A stretch of 64,000 nucleotides of DNA from Theocolax elegans (lineage: Eukaryota > Arthropoda > Insecta > Hymenoptera > Cerocephalidae). Of the stretch, positions 34,143-45,720 are shown one piece after another. A program made the translations under genes and the position numbers. Position 1 is the stretch's first letter, and each line of letters starts with the position of its first letter. Location: positions 43,899,466 through 43,963,465 of the forward strand of contig CM047431.1 of the NCBI GenBank assembly GCA_026168455.1, written 5' to 3'. Below the pieces are notes generated by a model, which was given only the letters and a program-made list of their open reading frames with translations, searched no databases and had not been told where the DNA came from.

Positions 34143-36636
34143 ACATCTATATCTCAGCCTTTTAAACTGGGTTAAGTGGTACTTTTCTCGAACTTATGCT
34201 CTTCGTTTCCTTAATTTTCGTAATTTATTTACGCAATCGTGTGCTATATATCTACACGGAAGAAAAAAACTTCCGTACAAATATAAAACATAATTTGCAT
34301 CGTGAATATTTAACGTAATTACCAAAATAAAGAGCACCGTACTACCTACTCTAGAGTAGTAGGTTCAAAATAAATAATTACACTTTGTCTCTACATAAAT
34401 TTATCTTTGAAACGACAAAAATTTACCGTTCGACGATGTATACTTTAGGCTTTCGCAACGCTTCCTCAATGACAACAAAAAAAGAAGAAATAAAGAGAAT
34501 AAGTGAATCCAAGAAATTCGTTTTAATGCGCTCGGTCTACATTTCCTTGTTAAAGTATTCCCTGAAATATGCCTCAAGTCTATCATTAAAAAATGCACGA
34601 AATTGTAACACTGTAACTCGTTCGAAATCGCAGGGATTACAATCTCCATTTTGAAAAGAATCCGGAGTATTCTTAAAAAGCCGTCTTCCCATTATAAAAT
34701 TTTCTGGATTTTTTTATTCGAAATTAAATTCCGAGTAAAGGGAAGAAGGGGAAAAGAGAAAAAGGAAAGGAAAAAGAAAACGAGGCAACCTGACGACACA
34801 GACATTCGTACCGTTCGCAAACATTAAATTCAAGGAGTCCCCATTGAGCCGCGCATTCTTAATTAACGCATCGAGCGCGTATTCGCGCATTTGACACGGC
34901 GAAAAAAAAAGTTGAAATAACAGAAAAAAGAGAAGCGGGAGAGGCAGTCAGCTATACCGAGGAAATAGAAACGAAAAAGTCTGAACGTTTCAATAGCTCG
35001 GTGTCCCTAAATAACGCGGGGTATGGGTGGGGAGACTCATGTGCAATGGAAATTCTTACAAATTGCCGTGGCGGTGCGCTAATTAATTTAAAATACGCGC
35101 TTCCGCGTATATTACAGGTAGCAGTGGCCCCGGGGAGTAAACGGGAAGCGAAATCCCGTCCGTCTATTTAATTCCCGGCGGCCCTACTGCTGCTGGGTGT
35201 AGGAATATTTTCGGGATAGAAAGGAGAGGGGAAAAAATGAATACGCATATAACCCCGGCGGCACGGTACGGCCTCCTCATGAATTATGAATAAATGGAAT
35301 TTAAAATATACGCGATGCTGCGCCCAACCGTAGTAGATGGAGATGAGCTCCGAGCGAAATGTCGCGTTTTCGCATTGTTAATTGCCTGGTACATCTATAT
35401 CTCAGCCTTTTAAATGGGTTAAGTGGTACTTTTCTCGAACTTATGCTCTTCGTTTCCTTAATTTTCGTAATTTATTTACGCAATCGTGTGCTATATATCT
35501 ACACGGAAGAAAAAAACTTCCGTACAAATATAAAACATAATTTGCATCGTGAATATTTAACGTAATTACCAAAATAAAGAGCACCGTACTACCTACTCTA
35601 GAGTAGTAGGTTCAAAATAAATAATTACACTTTGTCTCTACATAAATTTATCTTTGAAACGACAAAAATTTACCGTTCGACGATGTATACTTTAGGCTTT
35701 CGCAACGCTTCCTCAATGACAACAAAAAAAGAAGAAATAGAGAGAATAAGTGAATCCAAGAAATTCGTTTTAATGCGCTCGGTCTACATTTCCTTGTTAA
35801 AGTATTCCCTGAAATATGCCTCAAGTCTATCATTAAAAAATGCACGAAATTGTAACACTGTAACTCGTTCGAAATCGCAGGGATTACAATCTCCATTTTG
35901 AAAGAATCCGGAGTATTCTTAAAAAGCCGTCTTCCCATTATAAAATTTTCTGGATTTTTTTATTCGAAATTAAATTCCGAGTAAAGGGAAGAAGGGGAAA
36001 AGAGAAAAAGGAAAGGAAAAAGAAAACGAGGCAACCTGACGACACAGACATTCGTACCGTTCGCAAACATTAAATTCAAGGAGTCCCCATTGAGCCGCGC
36101 ATTCTTAATTAACGCATCGAGCGCGTATTCGCGCATTTGACACGGCGAAAAAAAAAGTTGAAATAACAGAAAAAAGAGAAGCGGGAGAGGCAGTCAGCTA
36201 TACCGAGGAAATAGAAACGAAAAAGTCTGAACGTTTCAATAGCTCGGTGTCCCTAAATAACGCGGGGTATGGGTGGGGAGACTCATGTGCAATGGAAATT
36301 CTTACAAATTGCCGTGGCGGTGCGCTAATTAATTTAAAATACGCGCTTCCGCGTATATTACAGGTAGCAGTGGCCCCGGGGAGTAAACGGGAAGCGAAAT
36401 CCCGTCCGTCTATTTAATTCCCGGCGGCCCTACTGCTGCTGGGTGTAGGAATATTTTCGGGATAGAAAGGAGAGGGGAAAAAATGAATACGCATATAACC
36501 CCGGCGGCACGGTACGGCCTCCTCATGAATTATGAATAAATGGAATTTAAAATATACGCGATGCTGCGCCCAACCGTAGTAGATGGAGATGAGCTCCGAG
36601 CGAAATGTCGCGTTTTCGCATTGTTAATTGCCTGGT
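34143..36636. repeat. Tandem duplication, two 1.25-kb units
   Basis: Unit 1 is 34143-35390 and unit 2 is 35391-36636. Both begin acatctatatctcagcc and end gcctggtac. I found one substitution (aaagag/agagag) and two single-base deletions in unit 2; the rest looks identical. The unit contains a GC-rich, CpG-bearing segment (for example ccccggggagtaaacggg and ccggcggccctactgctgctg) that looks like conserved noncoding DNA. Paired open frames in the two units (34385, 35632) are duplicates of unsupported frames. Confidence 0.9.
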
Positions 36637-38173
36637 ACACCTATATATATATACATTTTTTTTCTCCTCCCGAGCTTTTTTCTTACGGTATATATATAGC
36701 TAAGGAAACGTGTGACCGAAAGATCAAAGAAATTCCAACGAATCTGACGAAGATTTTTAATAAACGCAAAACCACAATTTTTCAAAAAAAAACATCGAAC
36801 TTTACGGTTACTATTTTCTTTTCATCGAAACATGTTTCATTTGTTTTCCATCCACCGCATACCGTGCTATACGTAAATCAATAATGTGTGTTGGCAATCT
36901 CTCGTTTGTTTAGTATTTCGAGTGTGCTGTGCTCGACTCTACGTTGCAAACCGCATTGTAAATACGTAATTTAACCGTAAGATACACTTACTTACGAGAA
37001 AATAAACATTTCCCGTAATCGACCGAATTTGCTATATAAAATGGGATTATTTATCAGTCTCGTTGGTTCAATATACGCAAACCGGATATATCCTTTCATT
37101 TTTCTAAAATGTAAACAAATATCGTTTACGCTCACAGAACCACGCGTTTATATAGATAAAACTAATAAACATAATACTCGATCGCTACGTCTATTCAATG
37201 ATTATCGTTGTCAATTCGCTTGGTCATATATGTAATATAGATAAATTAATCTGAAATATTTGATAAATTTACGATTCGTAGATGTGTGCGTTGTTGAGGG
37301 TATAGTTATAACCGATATAGATTATACTGAGTAGAATGAAAATTAACTCGGTTATAACGCGTATAATAATGCATTTTGGTAAACGAAGTAATTATTTATT
37401 CTAAATATACGTATACACACACGTATATAGGAGCATTTAAATACTTCATTATTCGAGTGTTTGTTAATAATAAACAAATTTGTGTGTGTGCGTGTATAAT
37501 TACGTTAAACAAATGCAACTTTCTTCGTTTATAAATAATGTTGTAGAAACAGCTCGGTTTATCCAAAATTACTTAATCATATTAATTATAATTAATGTTA
37601 CGAATCCAGTAAATGTACTATAATACCTCCATTATGCTTGTCTTCGAAATTATAATTGAAAATGTACAAAATACTTGAATTTAGTATCGAGTAATATTCA
37701 AACTAAACGAAAGTAAAGATGACGAATAGATGTCAGGTATAGGTAGTTCCAAATAAAATCCAAGCGCAAGGTTTTGGTGGCCGTTCTCTGGGGAAATAGG
37801 AATCAAAAATAAAATCAATTCTCTTAGCAGTATTTTAATCTATTTTACTTAAAACATACTGCGTTTAACTATGGTGGAAGATCACCAAATGTACTTTTAC
37901 CTTTCAGCCGAATTTACGTATCATATTAATATAATATCAATAATGAAACATGTTGAACGGTGAATTGTTACAAAATTATTTTCTTTAATTTTAATTTTTT
38001 TCTAAATCTCTAATTATCAACGAGTTTTTGTTGCTTCTATTTGTCATTAATCCAGATACATCATACAATTTATTGTTGAATTATAAATCATATGCTAGCA
38101 TCTATTATAACTAATATATCTATTGTATATTTACGCTCGTTCGCTAAGGCGTATAATAATACTATTGGTTTCA
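36637..38173. other. No gene seen
   Basis: AT-rich. (AT)n and (TG)-type short runs near 36640 and 37480. No coding signature. Confidence 0.45.
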
Positions 38174-39920
38174 GACTTTCTTGAATTTAATTTTTTTCTT
38201 TTAACTAATTTTGTAACATTAGGAATTGTCAACGATTAAGACGGACAAACGTTAAATGTTAAAAGTACTTTACCAAAATTGATAAAAAATTTGTATACAA
38301 TTTTAGCTTCAAACATCTACGAGATTCGGATTCAGAAGTTCAAAATACTTATAGAAAACCTTGGTAGACCCGGTGAGCTCGTCGGCCCACGGCTACCATA
38401 AGCTTGCGCCTGGACTATAGGATTTGGCTTATACTCGCGTGAACTCTAACCTTCGGCTTAACCATTTACGCCGCGATAAACGTCGTCTTAACAGCAAACT
38501 AAGTTACCACTCAATTCTTTCCACAATGATTATTAAAGATAACTATTATTTCGTTTGCTTTTTTTACTTGAAATTCAACGATCGTTGGCATTTCTTCGAT
38601 CGCTTAGCCTACCATTTAAGCGCAAATGGTTGTTTCTTACACAAAAAAAGAAAGTCTTACGGTCAAAGAATGTGATTTAAATATAAATTCACTATATGTT
38701 TTTCGTATACAAGACATTTTTCTCTTATGAGGCTTATATATATCCCTGCTAGAAATCAGAAAATTAAAAATCGGCAAATAATAGGTTATTAACAAAATTA
38801 ACGTATTTTATAGCTACTTCTGCTAGTTTGTTACCACTGTTAAATGAAACGCTTTTTCCTCTTTAATTCGCCCATTTCTTAGATTCAAAACAGCTAATGA
38901 TTTCGATATGTTCATTCAAGTCCTTGTTTCAACCCATAAAAGATCGGATTATTTGATAAAATGGACACCGAAACAATACCTATTTCTTAGCTATTTAAAT
39001 GACACTTTAAATAGATTTGGAAAATAAATTGGAAATATTGTAAATCTTAATGATACTTTAAAATGACTGGTTTAAATGCAGAATTAAGAGTAAATTAGTA
39101 TTAGTATTCGAGTAAACGATCCAATTTGATTAAAAATTTGGAGTTTTAAGTACATGTATGGCCAGAAGGTGAAGTGAAAATATTTGGAGGTTACGGCAAT
39201 CTATTAAATGGACGAACGCAGTGGGAAAAAGCGTTTCATTTAACCTATTAACTGACTACTTTTAATTCCTAGTTTTTAGTGCACATTTCCAGCAGGGTAG
39301 TATATTAATAGTTCGTTTGTAGAAAGACTTTCTTGAATTTAATTTTTTTCTTTTAACTAATTTTGTAACATTAGGAATTGTCAACGATTAAGACGGACAA
39401 ACGTTAAATGTTAAAAGTACTTTACCAAAATTGATAAAAAATTTGTATACAATTTTAGCTTCAAACATCTACGAGATTCGGATTCAGAAGTTCAAAATAC
39501 TTATAGAAAACCTTGGTAGACCCGGTGAGCTCGTCGGCCCACGGCTACCATAAGCTTGCGCCTGGACTATAGGATTTGGCTTATACTCGCGTGAACTCTA
39601 ACCTTCGGCTTAACCATTTACGCCGCGATAAACGTCGTCTTAACAGCAAACTAAGTTACCACTCAATTCTTTCCACAATGATTATTAAAGATAACTATTA
39701 TTTCGTTTGCTTTTTTTACTTGAAATTCAACGATCGTTGGCATTTCTTCGATCGCTTAGCCTACCATTTAAGCGCAAACGGTTGTTTCTTACACAAAAAA
39801 AGAAAGTCTTACGGTCAAAGAATGTGATTTAAATATAAATTCACTATATGTTTTTCGTATACAAGACATTTTTCTCTTATGAGGCTTATATATAGTATAT
39901 TAATAGTTCGTTTGTAGAAA
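38174..39920. repeat. Tandem duplication of a 595-bp unit, one copy carrying a MITE
   Basis: Unit 1 is 38174-39325 (1152 bp) and unit 2 is 39326-39920 (595 bp). The 557-bp difference is exactly a 555-bp insert plus a 2-bp TA duplication. Outside the insert I saw one substitution (gcaaatgg/gcaaacgg). A third start gactttctt follows at 39921. The 83-residue open frame present in both units has no domain. Confidence 0.9.
38743..39297. mobile_element. TCCCTGC-ended MITE, 555 bp, TA target
   Basis: Ends TCCCTGCTAGAAAT and ATTTCCAGCAGGG form a terminal inverted repeat. The subterminal word GAAACGCTTTTTCC occurs near both ends in inverted orientation. The empty site is preserved in unit 2 (ggcttatatatagtatatt), giving a TA duplication. 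Related by ends and subterminal word to 3132, 40719 and 44866. Noncoding. Confidence 0.8.
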
Positions 39921-40254
39921 GACTTTCTTCTTACCTTATCACATTCGTTGGGTATAGGATTCTGTAATTAGATATTCAAAATTCACACTAGAGAATCCAA
40001 AATGACGGAGAAAGTTAAATTTTTGTGAAAATTGACTGCATGGAGTGGCTTTTTTTAATTACTTATCTGGTATCAAAATTTCCAAACTCAAGATAACTGA
40101 ATCAATATAATAAAGAAAAATTTAGAAAAACAAAGGAAACGCTAAAATGTATAGAAAAATGTGTTACAACGAAATCTTCAGATCTATAAAGTTTGAAGGT
40201 GATCTGTACCTTAATTGCTAATAAATGTTGTTTTATTATTTCTGTTAACGCGTA
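39921..40254. other. No gene seen
   Basis: Contains a decayed repeat-like stretch (aatccaaaatgacgg, 40000). Otherwise nothing. Confidence 0.35.
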
Positions 40255-40322
40255 CACGGAGAAACATTGATTTCTAAAAATGTCTAAATATTTTGACTAA
40301 ATATTGTAGAGAAATTATGAAT

Positions 40323-40619
40323 TTTTTTTTTTTTTATGTTATTTAACGTCGCTCTATTTATGCTGCCAGGGCTAATCAGCGACGGAAGTGAACGGTGTGT
40401 CTGTAAACAAAGCACATGTAGTTGAAACAGTGGTGCTTGTGTCCATCGGAAGATATCATCGGTCACTGTAATTAGTCTAATAATTACAGTTTCCTGTCCT
40501 CCCGATGGAACCACCGCGATCCTCTTTACATCTTCGCGTCCCTAACGTTCCCTATAGTTCAGGTGCGCGTGCATTTCGTGCATTTTTCAGTGCATGAGAG
40601 GCACGGGCATCTGAACTAT
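40323..40619 (-). mobile_element. 5-prime-truncated retroposon with 13-bp target duplication
   Basis: AGAAATTATGAAT occurs at 40310-40322 and again at 40620-40632, a 13-bp target duplication. On the minus strand the insert ends gagcgacgttaaataacat plus a run of about 13 A, the signature of target-primed reverse transcription. The 5-prime end is a hairpin, ctatagttcag/ctgaactatag (40552-40562, 40611-40621). No RNA Pol III boxes were found. Probably the 3-prime end of an I/R1-like element, related to 31212 and 31411. The minus-strand open frame inside is remnant coding or UTR. Confidence 0.8.
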
Positions 40620-41722
40620 AGAAATTATGAATGTTTCACCAATAACGTTTCAGTAATTTTTTTCGTCTTTCGGATAGACAAACTATTGTAATATTTAAAA
40701 CCATCATTTCTCGATTATTCCCTAGTGGAAATCGTATTCTATTAAATAGGTAATAAATAGATATTCTAAATAGAATGGTTGAAAAATGAGTGAAAAACAG
40801 GCGAAACATGTGCCCATTTTTATCCTCCCGGTGAAACGCTTTTTCCCCCATTATTTAACCATTAAATAGACTAAAATATAATTTATATTCTGGTTTGAGC
40901 TAATTTTTTAGCTTATAAACATAGATCAAATTTGAGTCTAGTTATATGCTATTGAATGTCTATTAAAAATGAACAAGTGAAAAATATAATAAAATCACAT
41001 TTATTTTCGTGAATACTGGAAATATAACAGAAATTAGTTGAAAACCAAACAAAAACGTTAAAAGCCGATTCGAAACTACACTGAGAAAAAACTGCATAGC
41101 AATATTTACTAAAAAATTTAGTAAAGTACATTATAAGTAATACAACCTGATTATTTAATTGATTTCACTATACTATAGCTGAAATACTTATAAACGTATA
41201 CTTAAATCAACCAACTTTTTTTGAACAATGGGTCCAGTTAATTTATTGATATTCAACTGTATTTTTTACTATAATTCGCTTAGTTAAATTTACAATTTAG
41301 AAATACTTAATACAACCCTAATTTCTTAAAAATATTTACAATTAAAATTTTGTTACTTTTACAATATATTATTGCAGTGTCATTATTACACAATGCAATA
41401 TTGTTAAATATACTATGTTTTTAAAGTATGTTTAAATAAAATTTTTTATTGATACTAATTAATATGTGGTACAATGAACTATATATTAAAAGAGAATTTG
41501 CGGATTCAATGGTAAATATAGGTACTATTTCTACAAATATTATTACCTATGTATACAATAACTGAATTCCTTTATACGTATTTCGAAATAAGTTCGTCAG
41601 TGTAGTGTTTGTCGTCGAAGGACATGGACGTACAGCAAAGTGTAGAGGACTTACTTACACGGAGAAAAAAAATATTAATGGTTACTAGAAAATTAGTAAT
41701 GGTTAATAGATTTTATATTAAA

Positions 41723-42268
41723 TTCAATATATCGGATACACTTTTGACTGATTAGGTATAAGATTTTGTACTGAGTATTTTGCAAGTGTGACTAATCAAT
41801 AACAAAAAGATACAACGATTACCAACAGTCAGATTCTAACAACCTAAGTTTATATTTTTATATTTGTATACATACATATTTGGCTATATCGCGCGTAAGT
41901 GCGATTCCCGGTAAACATAACCTAGCTAACCCGCGATTCACGGTTTCATTTAAATCACCAATTTTTTTAACCATCATTGCACGTCATACGTCATCAGTTC
42001 AATATCGGATACACTTTTGACTGATTAGGTATAAGATTTTGTACTGAGTATTTTGCAAGTGTGACTAATCAATAAACAAAAAGATACAACGATTACCAAC
42101 AGTCAGATTCTAACAACCTAAGTTTATTTTTATATTTGTATACATACATATTTGGCTATATCGCGCGTAAGTGCGATTCCCGGTAAACATAACCTAGCTA
42201 ACCCGCGATTCACGTTTCATTTAAATCACCAATTTTTTTAACCATCATTGCACGTCATACGTCATCAT
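41723..42268. repeat. Tandem duplication, two units of about 273 bp
   Basis: Unit 1 is 41723-41997 and unit 2 is 41998-42268. They are almost identical, with four 1-2 bp indels (such as cacggtttc/cacgtttc). Noncoding, lying inside the CACTGAG-ended insertion. Confidence 0.9.
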
Positions 42269-42291
42269 ATCGTCAAGAATATTATATATAT

Positions 42292-43286
42292 GGGGTATTC
42301 CACGTGAAGTGGTCCGATCAAAATTTTAAAATGCACCAAATTTTGGGTACACTTTGCAAATGTTTTTCAGAATACAGACAAAAATTTTTAGGTACTGGAA
42401 TCTATTTGCTCAAAAGTTATTCTAACCTCAAAAAGTGATTTTTTCCATATTTTTTCAACACCAGCTGGGTTTACCGCTATATAACTCAAAATCTATCAAC
42501 TTTTACTATAGAACATTATATGTAACATTCGTTGCTAATTATATCTAGAATTTATCCTTCTGGGTTAGAATTTCTAATCTCAAGGTTAATGTTACATAAA
42601 CTACATGTCAATATTCAACTTAAAAATAGTGTAAGTGCGCCACAATTGATTTTTTTATCCAAAAGTCGAAAAAAAAGCTTGAAGCAATACCTTTCAAATG
42701 GTCTGTAGCATTTTTGGGGCCTTCAATTCTGTAAAAAGTTATGATAATTTAAAGAAAGACAAAAAATTCACAAAAATTAACATGGTAATTTCTATTTAAA
42801 TTTTTTAAAAAATTTCGTGTTTCTTTAAATTGTCATAACTTTTTACAGAATTGGAGGCCATAAAAATGCTACAAACCATTTGAAAGGTATTGCTCCAAGC
42901 TTTCTTTTAGACTTTTGGATGAAAAAATCAAAGGTGGCGCACTTGCACTTTTTTTAAGTTGAATATTGACATGTAGTTTATGTAACATTGACCTTGAGAT
43001 TAGAAATTCTAACCCAAAAGAATAAATTCTAGATATAATTAGCAACGAATGTTACATATAATGTTCTATAGTAAAAGTTGATAGATTTTGAGTTATATAG
43101 CAGTAAACCCAGCTGGTGTTGAAAAAAATATGGAAAAATTCACTTTTTGAGGTTAGAATAACTTTTGAGCAAATAGATTCCAGTACCTAAAAATTTTTTT
43201 CTGTATTCTGAAAAACATTTGCAAAGTGTACCCAAAATTTGGTGCATTTTAAAATTTTGATCGGACCACTTCACGTGGAATACCCC
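42292..43286. mobile_element. Long-palindrome element, 995 bp (family P, copy 2)
   Basis: Starts GGGGTATTCCACGTGAAGTGG and ends with the complement. Arms of about 495 bp pair around 42789. Ends lie in atatata/atatata sequence. The order of blocks (end motif, a ttttaggt-type block, tctatcaactttt, ctgggttagaatttctaa) parallels 31950-32897 (tctattgattttt, ctgggttacaattctta), so both belong to one diverged family. Noncoding. Confidence 0.85.
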
Positions 43287-43875
43287 ATATATATGTGTAA
43301 AAATAAATCTATGTACATTTTATAAACTTATATGTATAACTTGTTTTATAAAAAAAAATAAATTTTTAAAAACAAAATTTTAACTATCTTTTCATTTCGC
43401 ACAACCGTATCTTAAAGTCTAACTTATTATAAATTATAGTAAAACTAAAAATTATGATGCATTTGTAATATTATTTTTCTATTAATTTCTATTATAATTT
43501 ATAGTAGTGTTTAATAAAAATATAATATAGTCATTTTTAATAAATAAATATTTTTAAATATATAGTTAAATTACAATTTCTTTTTTGTAAATGGTACTTA
43601 CAATTGTCAGAAATAGTTTTACCATAAAATATTGCAGTATAGTTATTGCACTATATTTTCTGGTAATTTTATAGTAAAATTAACCTTTTTTTTCTCTCAG
43701 TGTATAGGAATTTTGAAGTTTACTGTTTTCGGTAAGCTGGAAACATTATTTGAATGTCTTGAGGTTATGGACATTCTATTAAGTGTTAAAAAAATTGATG
43801 AAAAAGCGTTTCATCACAAGGTATTTAATACCAATATTTTATTCCTAGTTCTTAGATTCAAATTTCAACTAGGGA

Positions 43876-44865
43876 TTAATTGCTGGAGGATAGTGTTCCA
43901 ATAATTTTATCGAAATTTTAATCAAGCCTTTAATTAATCTCAAATTAGAGCTTTTCAGTCGGTGACTTTGACCTCCCCTTAACATGTTGCCATAATGCAC
44001 TAGGTATAAAAGATAGAAGCAGCGCGGTGAAAGTACGGCAATGGAAGATCAAAATTCGCATAGAGTCGGATGTACGGAATGGAATTGTGTATGGAAGGAT
44101 CTGGAGATCTCAGTTTTGACTTGAACTGAATAATGCAAGGACGCAAATGAACAGCAAAATTAAAGCTCTCTACACAATGCGGCTGACGCAAGTTTAGTGG
44201 AGCTTAGCGGTCGACGCAGGTATGACCACCGCTTAAGTACAGTTTGCGATAGTTAAGCGCGCAGTTACGGATAAATTATGCATCGACGACTCCGTCATTA
44301 GCTCGACGGTTTGCAATAAATTTTAATTGCCCAACTGGTGAAACTTTTCCTAATTAGTACACCTATTTGATAATCAAATTCCCGACAGTTTCCATTGTCT
44401 TACTTTCACCTGCTTTCGCTTATTTATATATCCATTTGTTGTTTCTTCGAATCATAGTTCTCTTCTTTTCGTGAAGACGGGGTGTTGGATCCAGGAAATC
44501 TTGAACCATTATAAATTTCCAAACAAAGTTAGAAACTTGTGAGAGGTACGAGAAAAAACTGTTCGGTAAATGTTTAATAATTTACATAATTTACACAAGT
44601 TAGGTAACTGGTATAGAAATTTAACTATTTGTTAATGGATTAAAGTTAAAAATTGGTGTTTTATAGCTAATAACAAGACATTTTCTACCTAGTAAAAATT
44701 CCTTGTTTATATCAGGATTGACTATGTCGCCAACCAGTCATATTCGAATACTTGTTCATTATTTGAGTGTAAAGCTTAAAAAAACAAATCGACTTGCATG
44801 ACATTATCTTATATGGTATATATACACTAATTAACGCTAAATATACTAGCTCGCCACGTGCGGCC
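43876..44865. other. No gene seen
   Basis: Mixed to AT-rich DNA. No recognised feature. Confidence 0.45.
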
Positions 44866-45243
44866 TTAAGATCCACCTTTCCGCGAACGGTAAACTTTAA
44901 AATTTCTATAGATTCGGATGAGTTTTCAAAATCCTTATGAGATTTACAACTAATTTCTGTTACATTTCCAGTATTTACGAAGATTAAACGCGATTTTATT
45001 AGATTTTTTACTGGTTTTTATTTTTAATGCTCATTTAACAAGATTCAACCTTTAAACTATATTTACAAGCTCAAAAATGGAAGAAAATAAGATGTTACAT
45101 TAATAAATAGTCATAAAATGAAATAAAAAGCGTTTCATCGATAGGAGAAAAATAGAGACATTTTTCCCCTATTTTTTGCCCATTCTATTAAAAAAATCTA
45201 TATAATTCTTATTTAATGGAATACGATTTGCCCAAACCTGGTT
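44866..45243 (-). mobile_element. TCCCTNG-family copy 4, uninterrupted
   Basis: Read on the minus strand: gggcaaatcgtattcc, then attaaataag, gatgaaacgctttttattt, aataaaatcgcgttt, ggaaatgtaacagaaattagttg, then atctatagaaatttt. It is collinear with 40719-41078 plus 43703 onward, which proves that the latter was split. The outermost TCCCT end is not preserved. Confidence 0.7.
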
Positions 45244-45267
45244 TGTACCTACAAAATTGAATTACTA

Positions 45268-45720
45268 CACCGAGAAAAAACTGCATAGCAATATTACAAA
45301 AAAATATAGTAGAGTATGATATAACTAAAAGAACCTACTATGGCTAAATTACTTATAAACGCATAATTAAATCAACCAATTTTTTAAGTACAATGGGTCC
45401 AAATGATTTATTAATATCCGACTGTATTTTTTGCTATAATATTCGCTCAGTTAGATTTACTATTTAAAAATATTTAATTATAACACCACAATTAAAGATT
45501 TACAATTAATATTTTGTTACTGTTACAATATATTATTGCAGTATCATTATTCCACTATCCAGTATTGTTAAATATACTATGTTTTAAATTATTTTTAATT
45601 GAAATTTTGTATTAATACTAATTAAAATGTAGTACAATTAACTTACAATATATTGAATACTATATATTCAAAGCATATTGCCGGATTCAATGATAAATAT
45701 AGGTATTATATTTCCACGAA
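45268..45720 (+). repeat. CACCGAG-ended element, left part (second copy)
   Basis: Starts CACCGAGAAAAAACTGCATAG after TA and stays collinear with 41079-41540 (actgcatagcaatatt, acttataaacg, caatgggtcca, aatatattattgcagt). No matching right end was found downstream, so it is truncated or its end has decayed. Confidence 0.65.

Larger units (their letters stand above)
41079..43702. mobile_element. CACTGAG-ended insertion, 2.6 kb, TA target
   Basis: Begins CACTGAGAAAAAA and ends TTTTTTCTCTCAGTG with TA on both sides (41077-41078, 43703-43704). The paralogous empty site at about 44909 reads ATCTATAGAAATTTT. It contains another TA-preceded CACGGAG terminus at 41658, a 273-bp tandem duplication, and a long palindrome. 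No transposase coding seen. The 41079-41660 part is related to 45268-45720. Confidence 0.75.
40719..43875 (+). mobile_element. TCCCTAG-ended element, interrupted (family copy 3)
   Basis: Left end TCCCTAGTGGAAAT at 40719 and right end complement TCCCTAGTTGAAAT ending at 43875. GAAACGCTTTTTC words lie near both ends in inverted orientation (40835, 43801). The body is split at 41078/43703 by the CACTGAG-ended element. Removing it restores continuity with the paralogous copy at 45243-44866, across CCGATTC..CTATAGGAATTTT. Unsplit length is about 530 bp. Noncoding. Confidence 0.75.
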
